DNA from: Phenylobacterium sp.
Lineage (GTDB): Bacteria > Pseudomonadota > Alphaproteobacteria > Caulobacterales > Caulobacteraceae
Reading direction: 5' to 3'
Assembly (NCBI RefSeq): GCF_030693405.1
Contig: NZ_JAUYAW010000054.1
Coordinates: 1-58,812 of the forward strand
Length of the DNA stretch: 58,812 nt
A model generated the notes under the pieces. The model made no database searches. It saw only the letters and a program-made list of their open reading frames with translations, and was not told the origin of the DNA. Shown in pieces: positions 42,473 to 50,061 of the stretch (position 1 is the stretch's first letter; each line of letters opens with the position of its first letter). Position numbers and translations under genes: made by a program.

Positions 42473-43267
42473 TCAATCCAGCAAGAGGGTCGACTGCAGG
42501 CCGCCCCCGGGGGTCAGCCAGTCCACGCGCAGGCCATGGCGGGTGCGCGCCGCGCGGATCGCCCCCTCCTCCGGCGCGGCCGCAGGGGTGGCGTCGACCT
42601 CTGCGCTGAGGTCGAGGGACTCGCCCTGCACCCGGATCTGGTGGGGCCCCGGCGGCACCGGCGCGCCGAAGGGCAGGCTGAAATGGCCCGCCGCATTGGC
42701 GCGGCCGCTGGTGGAGACCGTGCGCCCGTCGATCCGCACCGACAGGATCGCCTCCGGGGGCGCTGTGCCGGAGATCACGGCGCCGCCCTCCTCGTCGAAG
42801 TCAAAGGCGGCGATGCCCTGCTTCGCCGCGCCCTGGACCACCACGGCCCCGGCGCCGGCCCGCAGGAGGACCAGCCGCCCGTCCGGCAGGACCAACTGAT
42901 AGCCCTCCGCCTGAACGGTGCGCTCCCCCACGAGCATCGACAGTCCAAAAATTCGTGCGGCGTCGCTGGCGCCCAGGGGGATCGTCCAGGCGCCGCCGCC
43001 ATCGGCCTCGGTGAGGCGAACCTCACCCTCCGGGGTGGCCAGCCTGACCCGCGCCCGCGGCGCTGCGACACCGCTGAGCACCAGACCATCGGGCCCAGTC
43101 CGCAGGGCTCGCGCGCTCGGGGGCGAAAGATAGGAGCTTGGCGCCTCGGCCTCGCGGTTCAGGGGCGAGCCAGCCCCCACCTGGCCCTCGCCGCAAGCGC
43201 TGAACAGGGCGAGGCCAGCCATGCCGACGACCGACCGCGCCACGAGGGTTTGCTTGAATCGCATCAT
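42473..43267 (-). CDS. predicted lipoprotein with beta-sandwich (Ig-like) repeats
   Basis: A 264 aa protein of unknown function. The signal peptide ends in lipobox FSAC (Cys about 25), so it is lipid-anchored. Two segments have the rhythm of bacterial Ig-like domains: DGLVLSGVAAPRARVRLATPEG (about 60-80) and GGAVISGTAPPEAILSVRIDG (about 160-180) are imperfect repeats of each other. It starts at ATG 43267 or 43264. It precedes the ABC exporter with 13 bases between, so the two are probably co-transcribed. I infer a cell-surface scaffold or binding role only. Confidence 0.7.
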   Translation of the reverse strand: MMRFKQTLVARSVVGMAGLALFSACGEGQVGAGSPLNREAEAPSSYLSPPSARALRTGPDGLVLSGVAAPRARVRLATPEGEVRLTEADGGGAWTIPLGASDAARIFGLSMLVGERTVQAEGYQLVLPDGRLVLLRAGAGAVVVQGAAKQGIAAFDFDEEGGAVISGTAPPEAILSVRIDGRTVSTSGRANAAGHFSLPFGAPVPPGPHQIRVQGESLDLSAEVDATPAAAPEEGAIRAARTRHGLRVDWLTPGGGLQSTLLLD

Positions 43268-43339
43268 GTCACACCCTAGCTAAGCGGATTCCCGGCCTGC
43301 CCTGTGCGCCGGTGACCTTTTTTCCGGAGCCAACACCCT

Positions 43340-43948
43340 ATGGGCGCTTCGCCCCCCAGCATCGAGTCCGTCTGTGTCTTTTGCGGATCGTCTGACGCCG
43401 CAGACCCCACCCTCCTGTCCGACGCCGCAGCGTTCGGCCGCGTCCTGGCCGACCAGGGTCGGCGCCTGATCTATGGCGGCGGCGGGGTGGGCTTGATGGG
43501 GGCCTGCGCCAGGGCCGCCCACGAGGCCGGCGGCGACGTCCTGGGGATCATTCCGGAGTTCCTGACCAGCCGTGAGCGCGCCCTCGACGTCGTCGAGACC
43601 ATCGTCGTGCGCTCCATGCACGAGCGCAAACAGATCATGTTCGAGCGCTCCGATGGCTTCGTCGTGCTGCCAGGGGGCATCGGCACCCTGGAGGAGATCA
43701 TCGAACTCCTGTCCTGGCGCCGGCTCGACCTGCATCGCAAGCCCGTGGTCTTCTACAGCCCGGAAGGGTTCTGGGACCCGCTGTTCAAGCTGCTGGAACA
43801 CACGGTCGCTGCGCGGCTGACCCCGCCCGACTTCATGGACAGCTGGGCGGTGGCGGGCGCAGTCGACGAAATCCTGCCGCGCCTCGACGGACGTCTGGCC
43901 CAGGGGGATGTGGAAGCCGCCGCCCTGACCACCACCCGGGTGACCTGA
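43340..43948 (+). CDS. LOG family protein (cytokinin-type nucleoside 5'-monophosphate phosphoribohydrolase)
   Basis: A 202 aa Rossmann-fold enzyme of the TIGR00730/LOG group, which cleaves nucleoside 5'-monophosphates into base and ribose 5-phosphate. The family signature PGGIGTLEEIIE (about 113-124), the glycine block YGGGGVGLMGACA and the RSMHERKQ block are present, so both the phosphate-binding and catalytic residues exist. It sits alone between divergent genes. The physiological nucleotide in bacteria is usually unknown. Confidence 0.88.
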   Translation: MGASPPSIESVCVFCGSSDAADPTLLSDAAAFGRVLADQGRRLIYGGGGVGLMGACARAAHEAGGDVLGIIPEFLTSRERALDVVETIVVRSMHERKQIMFERSDGFVVLPGGIGTLEEIIELLSWRRLDLHRKPVVFYSPEGFWDPLFKLLEHTVAARLTPPDFMDSWAVAGAVDEILPRLDGRLAQGDVEAAALTTTRVT

Positions 43949-43985
43949 GCCCACGCACCGTGGCGGGCGCGGCGACAGCAGGCCT

Positions 43986-44411
43986 TCAGTCGTCGCGGTG
44001 GACCCGTTCGCGGCGCTCATGGCGTTCCTGGGCCTCCAGGCTCAGGGTGGCGATGGGGCGCGCCTCAAGTCGCGCGATACCGATCGGCTCGCCGGTCTCC
44101 TCGCAATAGCCGTAGCTGCCGTCCTCGATCCGGCGCAGGGCCTCATCGATCTTGGAGATCAGCTTGCGCTGCCGGTCGCGGGTGCGAAGCTCCAGCGCTC
44201 GATCGGTGGCCGACCATGCCCGATCAACGTCATCGGGCAGGTTCTCGGTCTCATTCTGAAGATGCGAAAGGGTTTCCCGGCTCTCGCGGAAAATCTCTTC
44301 CTTCCAAGTCATGAGCTTCTGCCGGAAATACTCGACTTGGCGCTCATTCATGAACTCTTCGTCCTCAGACGGACGATAAGAACTCTCTAAAGCCATGACA
44401 GTGGCCGCCAT
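43986..44411 (-). CDS. dksA: RNA polymerase-binding transcription factor DksA
   Basis: A 141 aa secondary-channel regulator that works with ppGpp. The coiled-coil N-terminal two thirds (about 20-95) carries DDVDRAWSATDRALELRTRDR, the tip region. The zinc-finger region is GYCEETGEPIGIARLEARPIATLSLEAQERHE, where only one of the four usual cysteines remains, as in several alphaproteobacterial DksA proteins. The ATG at 44411 has GAGGT 6 bases upstream. It lies 72 bases downstream of the fliX stop on the same strand, the order seen in Caulobacter. Confidence 0.88.
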   Translation of the reverse strand: MAATVMALESSYRPSEDEEFMNERQVEYFRQKLMTWKEEIFRESRETLSHLQNETENLPDDVDRAWSATDRALELRTRDRQRKLISKIDEALRRIEDGSYGYCEETGEPIGIARLEARPIATLSLEAQERHERRERVHRDD

Positions 44412-44434
44412 AACGATACCTCACGCCCCTGGAC

Positions 44435-44448
44435 AGTTCCCCGGAACT
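44435..44448. promoter_or_regulatory. palindrome upstream of dksA
   Basis: AGTTCC-CC-GGAACT is an inverted repeat with 6-bp arms, 23 bases before the dksA start. It is a candidate operator or a stem in the 5' leader; it resembles no factor site I can name. Confidence 0.3.
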
Positions 44449-44483
44449 TGGGAGGCGGCTATATAGCAGAACTTCAGGGACAT

Positions 44484-44942
44484 TCAACGCGACTCCCCTA
44501 CCGTTGGTAGACCAGCGTTTCGGGCCATTTCGAGTTTGGCCAATTCCACCGCAGCCCGGGTCTCGATCTCGTTCAGAACGCCTTCCAGGCCGGCGTCCTC
44601 AGTGGAGGCCCGCTCTTCCCTGACCGCGCGGGTGAGTCGCTCCAACTGCCCCAGAGACAGCTCCCCGCTGACCAGGGCGAGCTTCACCTCGTCCAGCACG
44701 TCAAGAATTCGCCCTGCCCGGCTGACGGCGCGGCGGCGACGCTCCAGGGGCCCGCCTGTCTCCTGCAGGGCGAGCAGCGCGCTCAACCCGCCGACCGAGG
44801 CCACCGGCCCTGCGGGGCCCGCCGCGGCGGGCGCTGCAGCGCCTGAAACACTGGGCAGACGAAACCCCTCGCCGCCAGACGCCCCCTTGGCGCGACCTGC
44901 GCCGGAGGCCTGTCCCGCCGAACCCGAACCCGAAACTTTCAT
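44484..44942 (-). CDS. fliX: flagellar assembly regulator FliX
   Basis: A 152 aa trans-acting factor that in Caulobacter couples completion of early flagellar assembly to FlbD and sigma-54 dependent late genes. Low-complexity Gly/Ala N-terminus (1-50), then the conserved helical core from GGLSALLALQETGG through RRRAVSRAGRILDVLDEVKLAL to the C-terminal ETRAAVELAKLEMAR. AGGACG precedes the ATG. Divergent from flgI, as in Caulobacter. The family is essentially limited to Caulobacterales and close relatives, which helps place the organism. Confidence 0.9.
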   Translation of the reverse strand: MKVSGSGSAGQASGAGRAKGASGGEGFRLPSVSGAAAPAAAGPAGPVASVGGLSALLALQETGGPLERRRRAVSRAGRILDVLDEVKLALVSGELSLGQLERLTRAVREERASTEDAGLEGVLNEIETRAAVELAKLEMARNAGLPTVGESR

Positions 44943-44993
44943 GCGTCCTGCTTTACCAACTGTACGCGCAACCCAGAGTCTCAGCTTCGCCGC

Positions 44994-45008
44994 TTAGGGT
45001 ATGGTTAA
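44994..45008. promoter_or_regulatory. near-consensus CtrA site between fliX and flgI
   Basis: TTAG-GGTATGG-TTAA: correct N7 spacing with one mismatch to TTAA-N7-TTAA(C). It lies 52 bases from the fliX start and could drive fliX as an early (CtrA-dependent) flagellar gene. Confidence 0.5.
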
Positions 45009-45097
45009 TGCCGGGCAAAATCTGCACCGGACGCTCGGCGCCGCACCCTCCCGAACCTTAGCGCATTGTTTTCAGACGTTTTTGTTTCGATCGCTCC

Positions 45098-45113
45098 TGG
45101 CATGGGGCTCGCA
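45098..45113 (+). promoter_or_regulatory. sigma-54 promoter of flgI
   Basis: TGGCATG-GGGC-TCGCA fits TGGCAC/TG-N4-TTGCA with a single mismatch in the -12 block; GG (45099-45100) and GC (45111-45112) are exactly 10 bases apart. Transcription would start near 45124, 29 bases before the flgI ATG. Late hook-basal-body genes of Caulobacter use this promoter type with FlbD. Confidence 0.75.
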
Positions 45114-45152
45114 TGGCGCAGGACTGACCCTCCTTTGTCCTGGCGAGCGTTC

Positions 45153-46259
45153 ATGTCCCATCCCCTTCGCCTCTTCAGCGCCGTGCTTCTTTGCCTCAGC
45201 CTGGCGACAGGCCCGGCCCTGGCCAGTTCGCGCATCAAGGACATCGTCGAGTTCGAAGGCGTTCGCGACAACATGCTGGTGGGATACGGCATCGTGGTCG
45301 GCCTGAACGGCACCGGCGACTCGCTGCGCAACGCACCCTTCACCCGTCAGAGCCTTGAGGCCATGCTGGAGCGGCTGGGGGTCAACACCCGGGACGCCAA
45401 CCTCAACACCAAGAACGTCGCCGCCGTCATGGTGACGGCCAAGCTGCCGGCCTTCGCGGCGGCGGGCTCCCCCATCGACGCCACAGTCTCAGCCATGGGC
45501 GACGCAAAGAGCCTGCAGGGCGGCACCCTGCTGGTCACCCCGCTGATGGGCGCCGACGGCGAGGCCTATGCGGTCGCGCAAGGCACGGTGCAGACCGGTT
45601 CGGTCTCGGCGGGCGGCGCCTCGGGCTCATCCATTTCCAAGGGCGTACCGACCGCGGGCCGCATCGCCGGCGGCGCCATCGTGGAGCGCGAGCTCGGCTT
45701 CCAGCTGGCCTCCATGGGTCAGATGCGCATGACCCTGCGCAATCCCGACTTCACCACCTCGCGCCGGATCGCCGAGGCGGTGAACCGGCAGTTCCCCGGC
45801 ACGGCCCATGCCCAGAACCCGACCATCGTCGCGGTCCGCCCCCCAGCGGGCCATGACATGACCGCCTTCCTGGCCCAGATCGAAAATCTGGCCGTTCAGC
45901 CTGACAACGCCGCCAAGGTGGTGATCGATGAGGTCTCCGGGGTCATTGTCATGGGCGAGGCGGTCCGCGTCTCCACTGTGGCCATCGCCCAAGGCAACCT
46001 GACGATCCGTGTTCAGGAGTTCCCTGACGTCGTCCAGCCTGCGCCCTTCAGCCAGGGGCAGACCGTCGTGGTCCCCCAAAGCGCCGTCGAGGTCGAGGAG
46101 GAGAAGGGCAAGCAGTTCCTCACCGTGCGCAACGGCGCCTCTCTGTCGGATCTGGTGGCGGGCCTCAACGCCCTGGGCGTCACGCCCCGGGACATGATCT
46201 CGATCCTGCAGACCATCAAGGCCGCCGGCGCCCTGCAGGCCGACATCGAGGTGATGTGA
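45153..46259 (+). CDS. flgI: flagellar P-ring protein FlgI
   Basis: A 368 aa periplasmic ring protein around the flagellar rod in the peptidoglycan layer. Sec signal peptide (1-23, ending PALAS), then the FlgI signature RIKDIVEFEGVRDNMLVGYGI and GLNGTGDS, ending with LNALGVTPRDMISILQTIKAAGAL. I use the ATG at 45153 (MSHPLRLFS), which keeps the signal peptide and lies 40 bases after the sigma-54 site; the longer frame to 45066 would overlap that promoter. The TGA overlaps the next gene start. Confidence 0.95.
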   Translation: MSHPLRLFSAVLLCLSLATGPALASSRIKDIVEFEGVRDNMLVGYGIVVGLNGTGDSLRNAPFTRQSLEAMLERLGVNTRDANLNTKNVAAVMVTAKLPAFAAAGSPIDATVSAMGDAKSLQGGTLLVTPLMGADGEAYAVAQGTVQTGSVSAGGASGSSISKGVPTAGRIAGGAIVERELGFQLASMGQMRMTLRNPDFTTSRRIAEAVNRQFPGTAHAQNPTIVAVRPPAGHDMTAFLAQIENLAVQPDNAAKVVIDEVSGVIVMGEAVRVSTVAIAQGNLTIRVQEFPDVVQPAPFSQGQTVVVPQSAVEVEEEKGKQFLTVRNGASLSDLVAGLNALGVTPRDMISILQTIKAAGALQADIEVM

Positions 46260-46579
46260 TGAGCGCCCTGTCCCCGATCTCCGCCATCGTCCCCGCCCCT
46301 GGCGCCACGGCCGGCGCCCAGAGCACCGCCGAACTCGCCAAGCGTGGGCAGATCGAGAAGACCGCCGAGGATTTCGAGGCCGCCTTCCTGTCGATCATGA
46401 TGCAGCAGATGTTCACCGCCACCGAGGTCTCCGCCCCCTTTGGCGGCGGTCAGGCGGAGAACCAGTTCCGCTCCTTCCTCACCGAGGCCTTCGCCCGGGA
46501 GACCACCAAGAGCGGCGGGATCGGGCTGGCCGACACGGTCGCCCGCGAAATGTTGAAACTACAAGGCCTGGAGGAGTAG
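46259..46579 (+). CDS. flgJ: rod-binding protein (FlgJ N-terminal type)
   Basis: A 106 aa protein matching only the rod-binding domain of FlgJ: EKTAEDFEAAFLSIMMQQMF and a GLADTVAREML C-terminus. The peptidoglycan hydrolase half found in enterobacterial FlgJ is missing, as is usual in alphaproteobacteria. It has no signal peptide. The ATG at 46259 shares its A with the flgI stop; GTG at 46256 is an alternative. It lies between flgI and flbY and is co-transcribed from the flgI promoter. Confidence 0.85.
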   Translation: MSALSPISAIVPAPGATAGAQSTAELAKRGQIEKTAEDFEAAFLSIMMQQMFTATEVSAPFGGGQAENQFRSFLTEAFARETTKSGGIGLADTVAREMLKLQGLEE

Positions 46580-46584
46580 CCGCC

Positions 46585-47028
46585 ATGGCGATCGCCGCGA
46601 CGGACGCGCAAGACCGCGTCGAACAGCTGAGCCTGCTGACCGAACGCCTCACCGAACTGGTCGCCCAGAGCGCCCAGGCCTTCGAGGAGGGCCGCCCTCA
46701 CAAGGCGGCCGAACAGCTGGATGAAACCACCCGGCTGGCCAATGTCTATCGCCATGAGTCAGCCCGGGTGCGGGCCAATCCCGACCTGGTGGCCGCTGCG
46801 CCGCTCGCCCAGCGCAGCCGGCTGATCCGCGCCACCGAAGCCTTCGACGCCGTCCTGGCCCGGCAGGGTCGCGCGATCGCTGCGGCCCGCACCGTGACCG
46901 AGGGCCTGGTCAAGGCCATCGCCGACGAGGTGGCGAGCCAGCGGGGCGAAGCCGCAGGCTACGGCCCCCGCTCCGGCCAGGCGGCCAACAAGGCCGCATC
47001 GGCCATCACCCTCAACCAGCGCGCCTGA
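46585..47028 (+). CDS. flbY: flagellar protein FlbY (FlgN-like)
   Basis: A 147 aa, helix-rich cytoplasmic protein: coiled regions around AATDAQDRVEQLSLLTERLTEL and RSRLIRATEAFDAVLARQG, ending in NKAASAITLNQRA. It matches what I recall of Caulobacter FlbY and the general shape of FlgN-type chaperones for hook-associated proteins. It starts 5 bases after flgJ. Function beyond flagellum assembly is inferred from the operon. Confidence 0.7.
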   Translation: MAIAATDAQDRVEQLSLLTERLTELVAQSAQAFEEGRPHKAAEQLDETTRLANVYRHESARVRANPDLVAAAPLAQRSRLIRATEAFDAVLARQGRAIAAARTVTEGLVKAIADEVASQRGEAAGYGPRSGQAANKAASAITLNQRA

Positions 47029-47032
47029 ACGA

Positions 47033-47048
47033 TCAAACGCTTGTTTGA
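47033..47048. promoter_or_regulatory. TetR-like palindrome after flbY
   Basis: TCAAAC-GCTT-GTTTGA is a 6-bp-arm inverted repeat. The core CAAAC-N4-GTTTG looks like PsrA/FadR-type TetR operators. It may equally be a weak hairpin ending the flagellar transcript, but there is no T-run. It lies about 55 bases upstream of the FMN riboswitch, in the promoter zone for ribH2. Confidence 0.35.
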
Positions 47049-47100
47049 CGGCCGGGTCTGCCGCTAAGCTCGCCTGGTCGCCGGGGGTTCCGGCGATCTA

Positions 47101-47255
47101 CGTTCTCAGGGCGGGGTGAAATTCCCCACCGGCGGTAATGCCAGGCTCCAGAGTCTGGACGAGCCCGCGGGCGCCTGCCGGCCTCACCGCCGCCAGGGAC
47201 GAGCAGACCCGGTGTGATCCCGGGGCCGACGGTTAGAGTCCGGTTATGAGAACCG
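47101..47255 (+). promoter_or_regulatory. FMN riboswitch (RFN element)
   Basis: The RFN hallmarks are read in order: CTCAGGGCGGGGTGAAATTC, CCCACCGGCGGT, GAGCCCGCG, GACCCGGTGTGA, GGGGCCGACGGTTAGAGTCC and the closing GAGAACCG, which pairs with CGTTCTC at the start (P1). Downstream, GGGCGC-GT-GCGCCC (47272-47285) forms a stem without a T-run, suggesting control of translation. Bases 47029-47344 hold no gene; this element fills most of that gap. Confidence 0.95.
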
Positions 47256-47344
47256 TTGGGCGACACCTTGAGGGCGCGTGCGCCCGCATGGTTCGTCCAG
47301 CGCGCCCCTGAGTCGTGGTTCATCCACCCGTCAGGGAAACGACC

Positions 47345-47839
47345 ATGACCCAAGCCGCCTTCGAACTTCCCACCGCCAATGGCGCCTTCCGCGCCGCCCG
47401 CATCGCCTTTGTGCAATCGCTTTGGCATCGGCACATCGTCGACCAGGCCCACACAGGCTTCATTGAGGCCATCGGCGAACGGGGCTTTGGCCCCGAGCGC
47501 ATCGACCGCTTCGAGACCCCCGGCGCCTTTGAGATCCCGCTGCACGCCCAGAGCCTGGCCCGAACCGGCCGCTACGCCGCCGTCGTGGCGGCAGGCTTCG
47601 TGGTGGACGGGGGCGTCTATCGCCACGAGTTCGTCGCTCAGACCGTGATCGCCGCCCTGATGCAGGTGCAGCTGGCCACCGAGACTCCGATCTTCTCGGT
47701 GGTTCTGACCCCGCACCACTTCCATGAGCATCAGGTCCACCAGGACTTCTTCGGCGCCCACTTCCGCATCAAGGGCCAGGAGGCGGCCGAGGCCTGCGCG
47801 GGCACGCTGGAAAGTCTCGCGCGACTGGCGGCCGCCTGA
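47345..47839 (+). CDS. ribH: 6,7-dimethyl-8-ribityllumazine synthase, RibH2 type
   Basis: Penultimate enzyme of riboflavin synthesis: condenses the ribityl-aminouracil with 3,4-dihydroxybutanone 4-phosphate. The 164 aa protein closely follows the RibH2 (decameric, Brucella-type) pattern: IAFVQSLWHRHIVDQA, TPGAFEIPLHAQSLARTGRY, FVVDGGVYRHEFVAQTVI (catalytic His) and SVVLTPHHFHEHQVHQDFF. It is not accompanied by other rib genes. The FMN riboswitch directly upstream should repress it when FMN is high. A 4-fold coding gap of 89 bases separates them. Confidence 0.95.
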   Translation: MTQAAFELPTANGAFRAARIAFVQSLWHRHIVDQAHTGFIEAIGERGFGPERIDRFETPGAFEIPLHAQSLARTGRYAAVVAAGFVVDGGVYRHEFVAQTVIAALMQVQLATETPIFSVVLTPHHFHEHQVHQDFFGAHFRIKGQEAAEACAGTLESLARLAAA

Positions 47840-48282
47840 TGGCCGTCTCTCCAGACCAGGCCCCGCCGGAGGGTTTCGCTCTCCACGGGCGCACCAGTCC
47901 TCTCACCGACCCCTGGGCGCCGATCTATGCCCGGACAACACCGCAGGCGGTCATCCTCGGGCTCTGGGCCCGCGGGCCGCATGTGAATGGGCGGGGCTTC
48001 GTCCACGGGGGCCTGATCATGGCCCTGTGCGACAACGCCATGGGCCTGTCCTGCGTGCAGGCGGCGGGGGGCGAGGCCTCCATGCTGACGGTCAATATGA
48101 CCGTCGACTTCCTGGAAGCCGCTCAGATCGGCCAGTGGCTGACCTTTGAGACCGAGTTCGTCCGCCCGGGCGGCACGCTGGCCTTCGCCCAGGCCTTCGC
48201 CCGGGCGGACGGCGTTCCCTGCGCCCGGGCCAATGGGGTCTTTCGGATTGTCCGCCGGGAGGCCAGGTCCCCGCGGGACTAG
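47839..48282 (+). CDS. PaaI-type hotdog-fold thioesterase
   Basis: A 147 aa acyl-CoA thioesterase-like protein. The motif FVHGGLIMALCDNAMG (about 55-70) is the catalytic HGG region with an Asp, and LTVNMTVDFLEAA is the typical following strand. Its ATG overlaps the ribH2 stop by one base, so it is co-transcribed behind the riboswitch. It is convergent with the ABC-F gene, overlapping by 4 bases. The substrate is unknown. Confidence 0.85.
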   Translation: MAVSPDQAPPEGFALHGRTSPLTDPWAPIYARTTPQAVILGLWARGPHVNGRGFVHGGLIMALCDNAMGLSCVQAAGGEASMLTVNMTVDFLEAAQIGQWLTFETEFVRPGGTLAFAQAFARADGVPCARANGVFRIVRREARSPRD

Positions 48283-49856
48283 CCCAGCTGGATCTGCCGA
48301 TCGACGCCGACTCCCGCCAGGAAGTCGGCGTCGTGGCTGACCAGCAAAAGCGCCCCGTCATAGGCGCCCAGCGCCGCCTCCACCGCCGCCAGGGACTCCA
48401 GGTCCAGGTGGTTGCTGGGCTCATCCAGCACCAGAAACTGGGGTGGGGCGGGCCGCATCAGGACGCAGGCCAGGGCGGCGCGCAGACGCTCCCCGCCGCT
48501 CAGGTCAGCGACCCTTCGCTCAGCCGCCCGATTGCGGAACAGGAACCGGGCCAGGGCGGCCTGGGCGGCGTTGCGGTCTGCCGTCGGGTTGAGCCGCTGG
48601 TAGGCCTCCAGCAGCGTCTCTTCCGGCCGCAGCAGGCGCAGCTGCTGATCGAAAACGGCCGGCGCGACGCCAAGGCGCAGCTGGCCGCGGATGGATTCCT
48701 GTTGGCCGCTCAACACGCGCAGCAGGGTGGACTTGCCCGACCCATTGGGGCCGCACAGGGCCAGGCGCTCAGGCCCGGTGATTCTGAGGTCGAGGCCGCG
48801 GATGAGCACCCGGCCGTCCGGCGCGCGCACCTCCACTCCCTCGGCGCTGACAACGGTCTTGCCCTCGGCCAGACCGCTGGCGGGCAGGTCGAAGCCGAGA
48901 CGACGCGCGGCCTCGACCCTCGCCTTGGCGGCCTCCAGCCGATCAGCGGCGGCCTCGGTGCGGCGCTCGGCCAGGCGGTCGAGACGCCCCGAGCTGTTCT
49001 GGGCCCGCTCTGCCTGGGCGCCGAGCAGGATCTTGGGCTCACTGCCCCGGGCGGCGAAGCGCGCGCCGGCGGCGTCCCGCCTGGCCTTGCGCTCCCGGTC
49101 CGTCTGGATATCCCGCGCCGCCTGGGCGGCCGCCTGCTGAGCCGAATCCAGATCGCGCTGGGCGGCGGCCGCAGCCTCGGCCTTGCGCGCGACATAGAGG
49201 TCATAGCCGCCGCCATAGAGCTGCGGACCCAGGCTCGACAGCTCCAGGATCTGATCCATCTTCCGCAGCAGGGCGCGGTCATGGCTGATCGCCAGCACCC
49301 CGCCCCCGTGGGTCGCCACCGCCTCGGCGATCAGGATGCGACCCGCAGCGTCGAGGTCGTTGGTGGGCTCATCCAGGATCAGCAGGTCTGGCCCCTGGAC
49401 CAGGAGCCCGGCCAGGGCGGCCCGGGTCGCCTCCCCGCCGCTCAGGCTGGCGGCGGGACGCCCCAGGTCCAGACCGCCCAGGCCCAGGCGCTCCAGGCTG
49501 GCCTCCAGCCGGGCCTCCAAGGTCCAGTCGGCGAGATCGAGGTCCTCGGCCGAGCCCGTCCCGGCGGCGATGCGGCCGAGCCGAGCCAGGGGCTCGGCAA
49601 GCCCCATCAGGTCGGCGACCTGTCCCTCTGGCGCCCCGGCCCTTTGGCGCAGCACGCCGATCTGGCCGCTGACGCTCACGGAGCCCTCCGCCGGGGCCGC
49701 CTCCCCCAGGATCAGGCGGACAAGGGTCGACTTACCCGCGCCATTGGCGCCGACCAGGCCGGTGCGTTCGGCGCCGAGCGCCAGGCTGAGGTTTTCGAAA
49801 AGGCGACGGCCGTCAGGGGTGCTGGCGGTCAGACGATCGAGGGTGACGAAGGGCAT
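48279..49856 (-). CDS. ABC-F family ATPase (ribosome-associated type)
   Basis: A 525 aa soluble protein with two ABC domains and no membrane part. Domain 1 has Walker A GANGAGKST and signature LSGGEATRAALAGLL; domain 2 has Walker A GPNGSGKST and LSGGERLRAALACVL. Between them is a charged linker (about 240-330). ABC-F proteins free or protect stalled ribosomes. I cannot assign EttA, Uup, YbiT or a resistance subgroup; the shortness and Arg/Ala-rich linker fit the Uup/YheS side. Confidence 0.88.
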   Translation of the reverse strand: MPFVTLDRLTASTPDGRRLFENLSLALGAERTGLVGANGAGKSTLVRLILGEAAPAEGSVSVSGQIGVLRQRAGAPEGQVADLMGLAEPLARLGRIAAGTGSAEDLDLADWTLEARLEASLERLGLGGLDLGRPAASLSGGEATRAALAGLLVQGPDLLILDEPTNDLDAAGRILIAEAVATHGGGVLAISHDRALLRKMDQILELSSLGPQLYGGGYDLYVARKAEAAAAAQRDLDSAQQAAAQAARDIQTDRERKARRDAAGARFAARGSEPKILLGAQAERAQNSSGRLDRLAERRTEAAADRLEAAKARVEAARRLGFDLPASGLAEGKTVVSAEGVEVRAPDGRVLIRGLDLRITGPERLALCGPNGSGKSTLLRVLSGQQESIRGQLRLGVAPAVFDQQLRLLRPEETLLEAYQRLNPTADRNAAQAALARFLFRNRAAERRVADLSGGERLRAALACVLMRPAPPQFLVLDEPSNHLDLESLAAVEAALGAYDGALLLVSHDADFLAGVGVDRQIQLG

Positions 49857-50061
49857 GGGACGCAGTCCGGGCGACGTTTGCAGGCGGGGCGAGGCGGGCG
49901 GGCGTCGCGAGGCGCATGTCGGGGACTCCTTCGTCGGATGACCGCTAGATAGGCGATGGGGGGGCGTGGCGCAAATCTCCCCCGCCCGGGCCGCCTCGCC
50001 ATTGCGCCGCTCCGGCGGCTGGCCCTAACTGCACGCTCAGCCATCCAAGGAGTTCCGTCCC

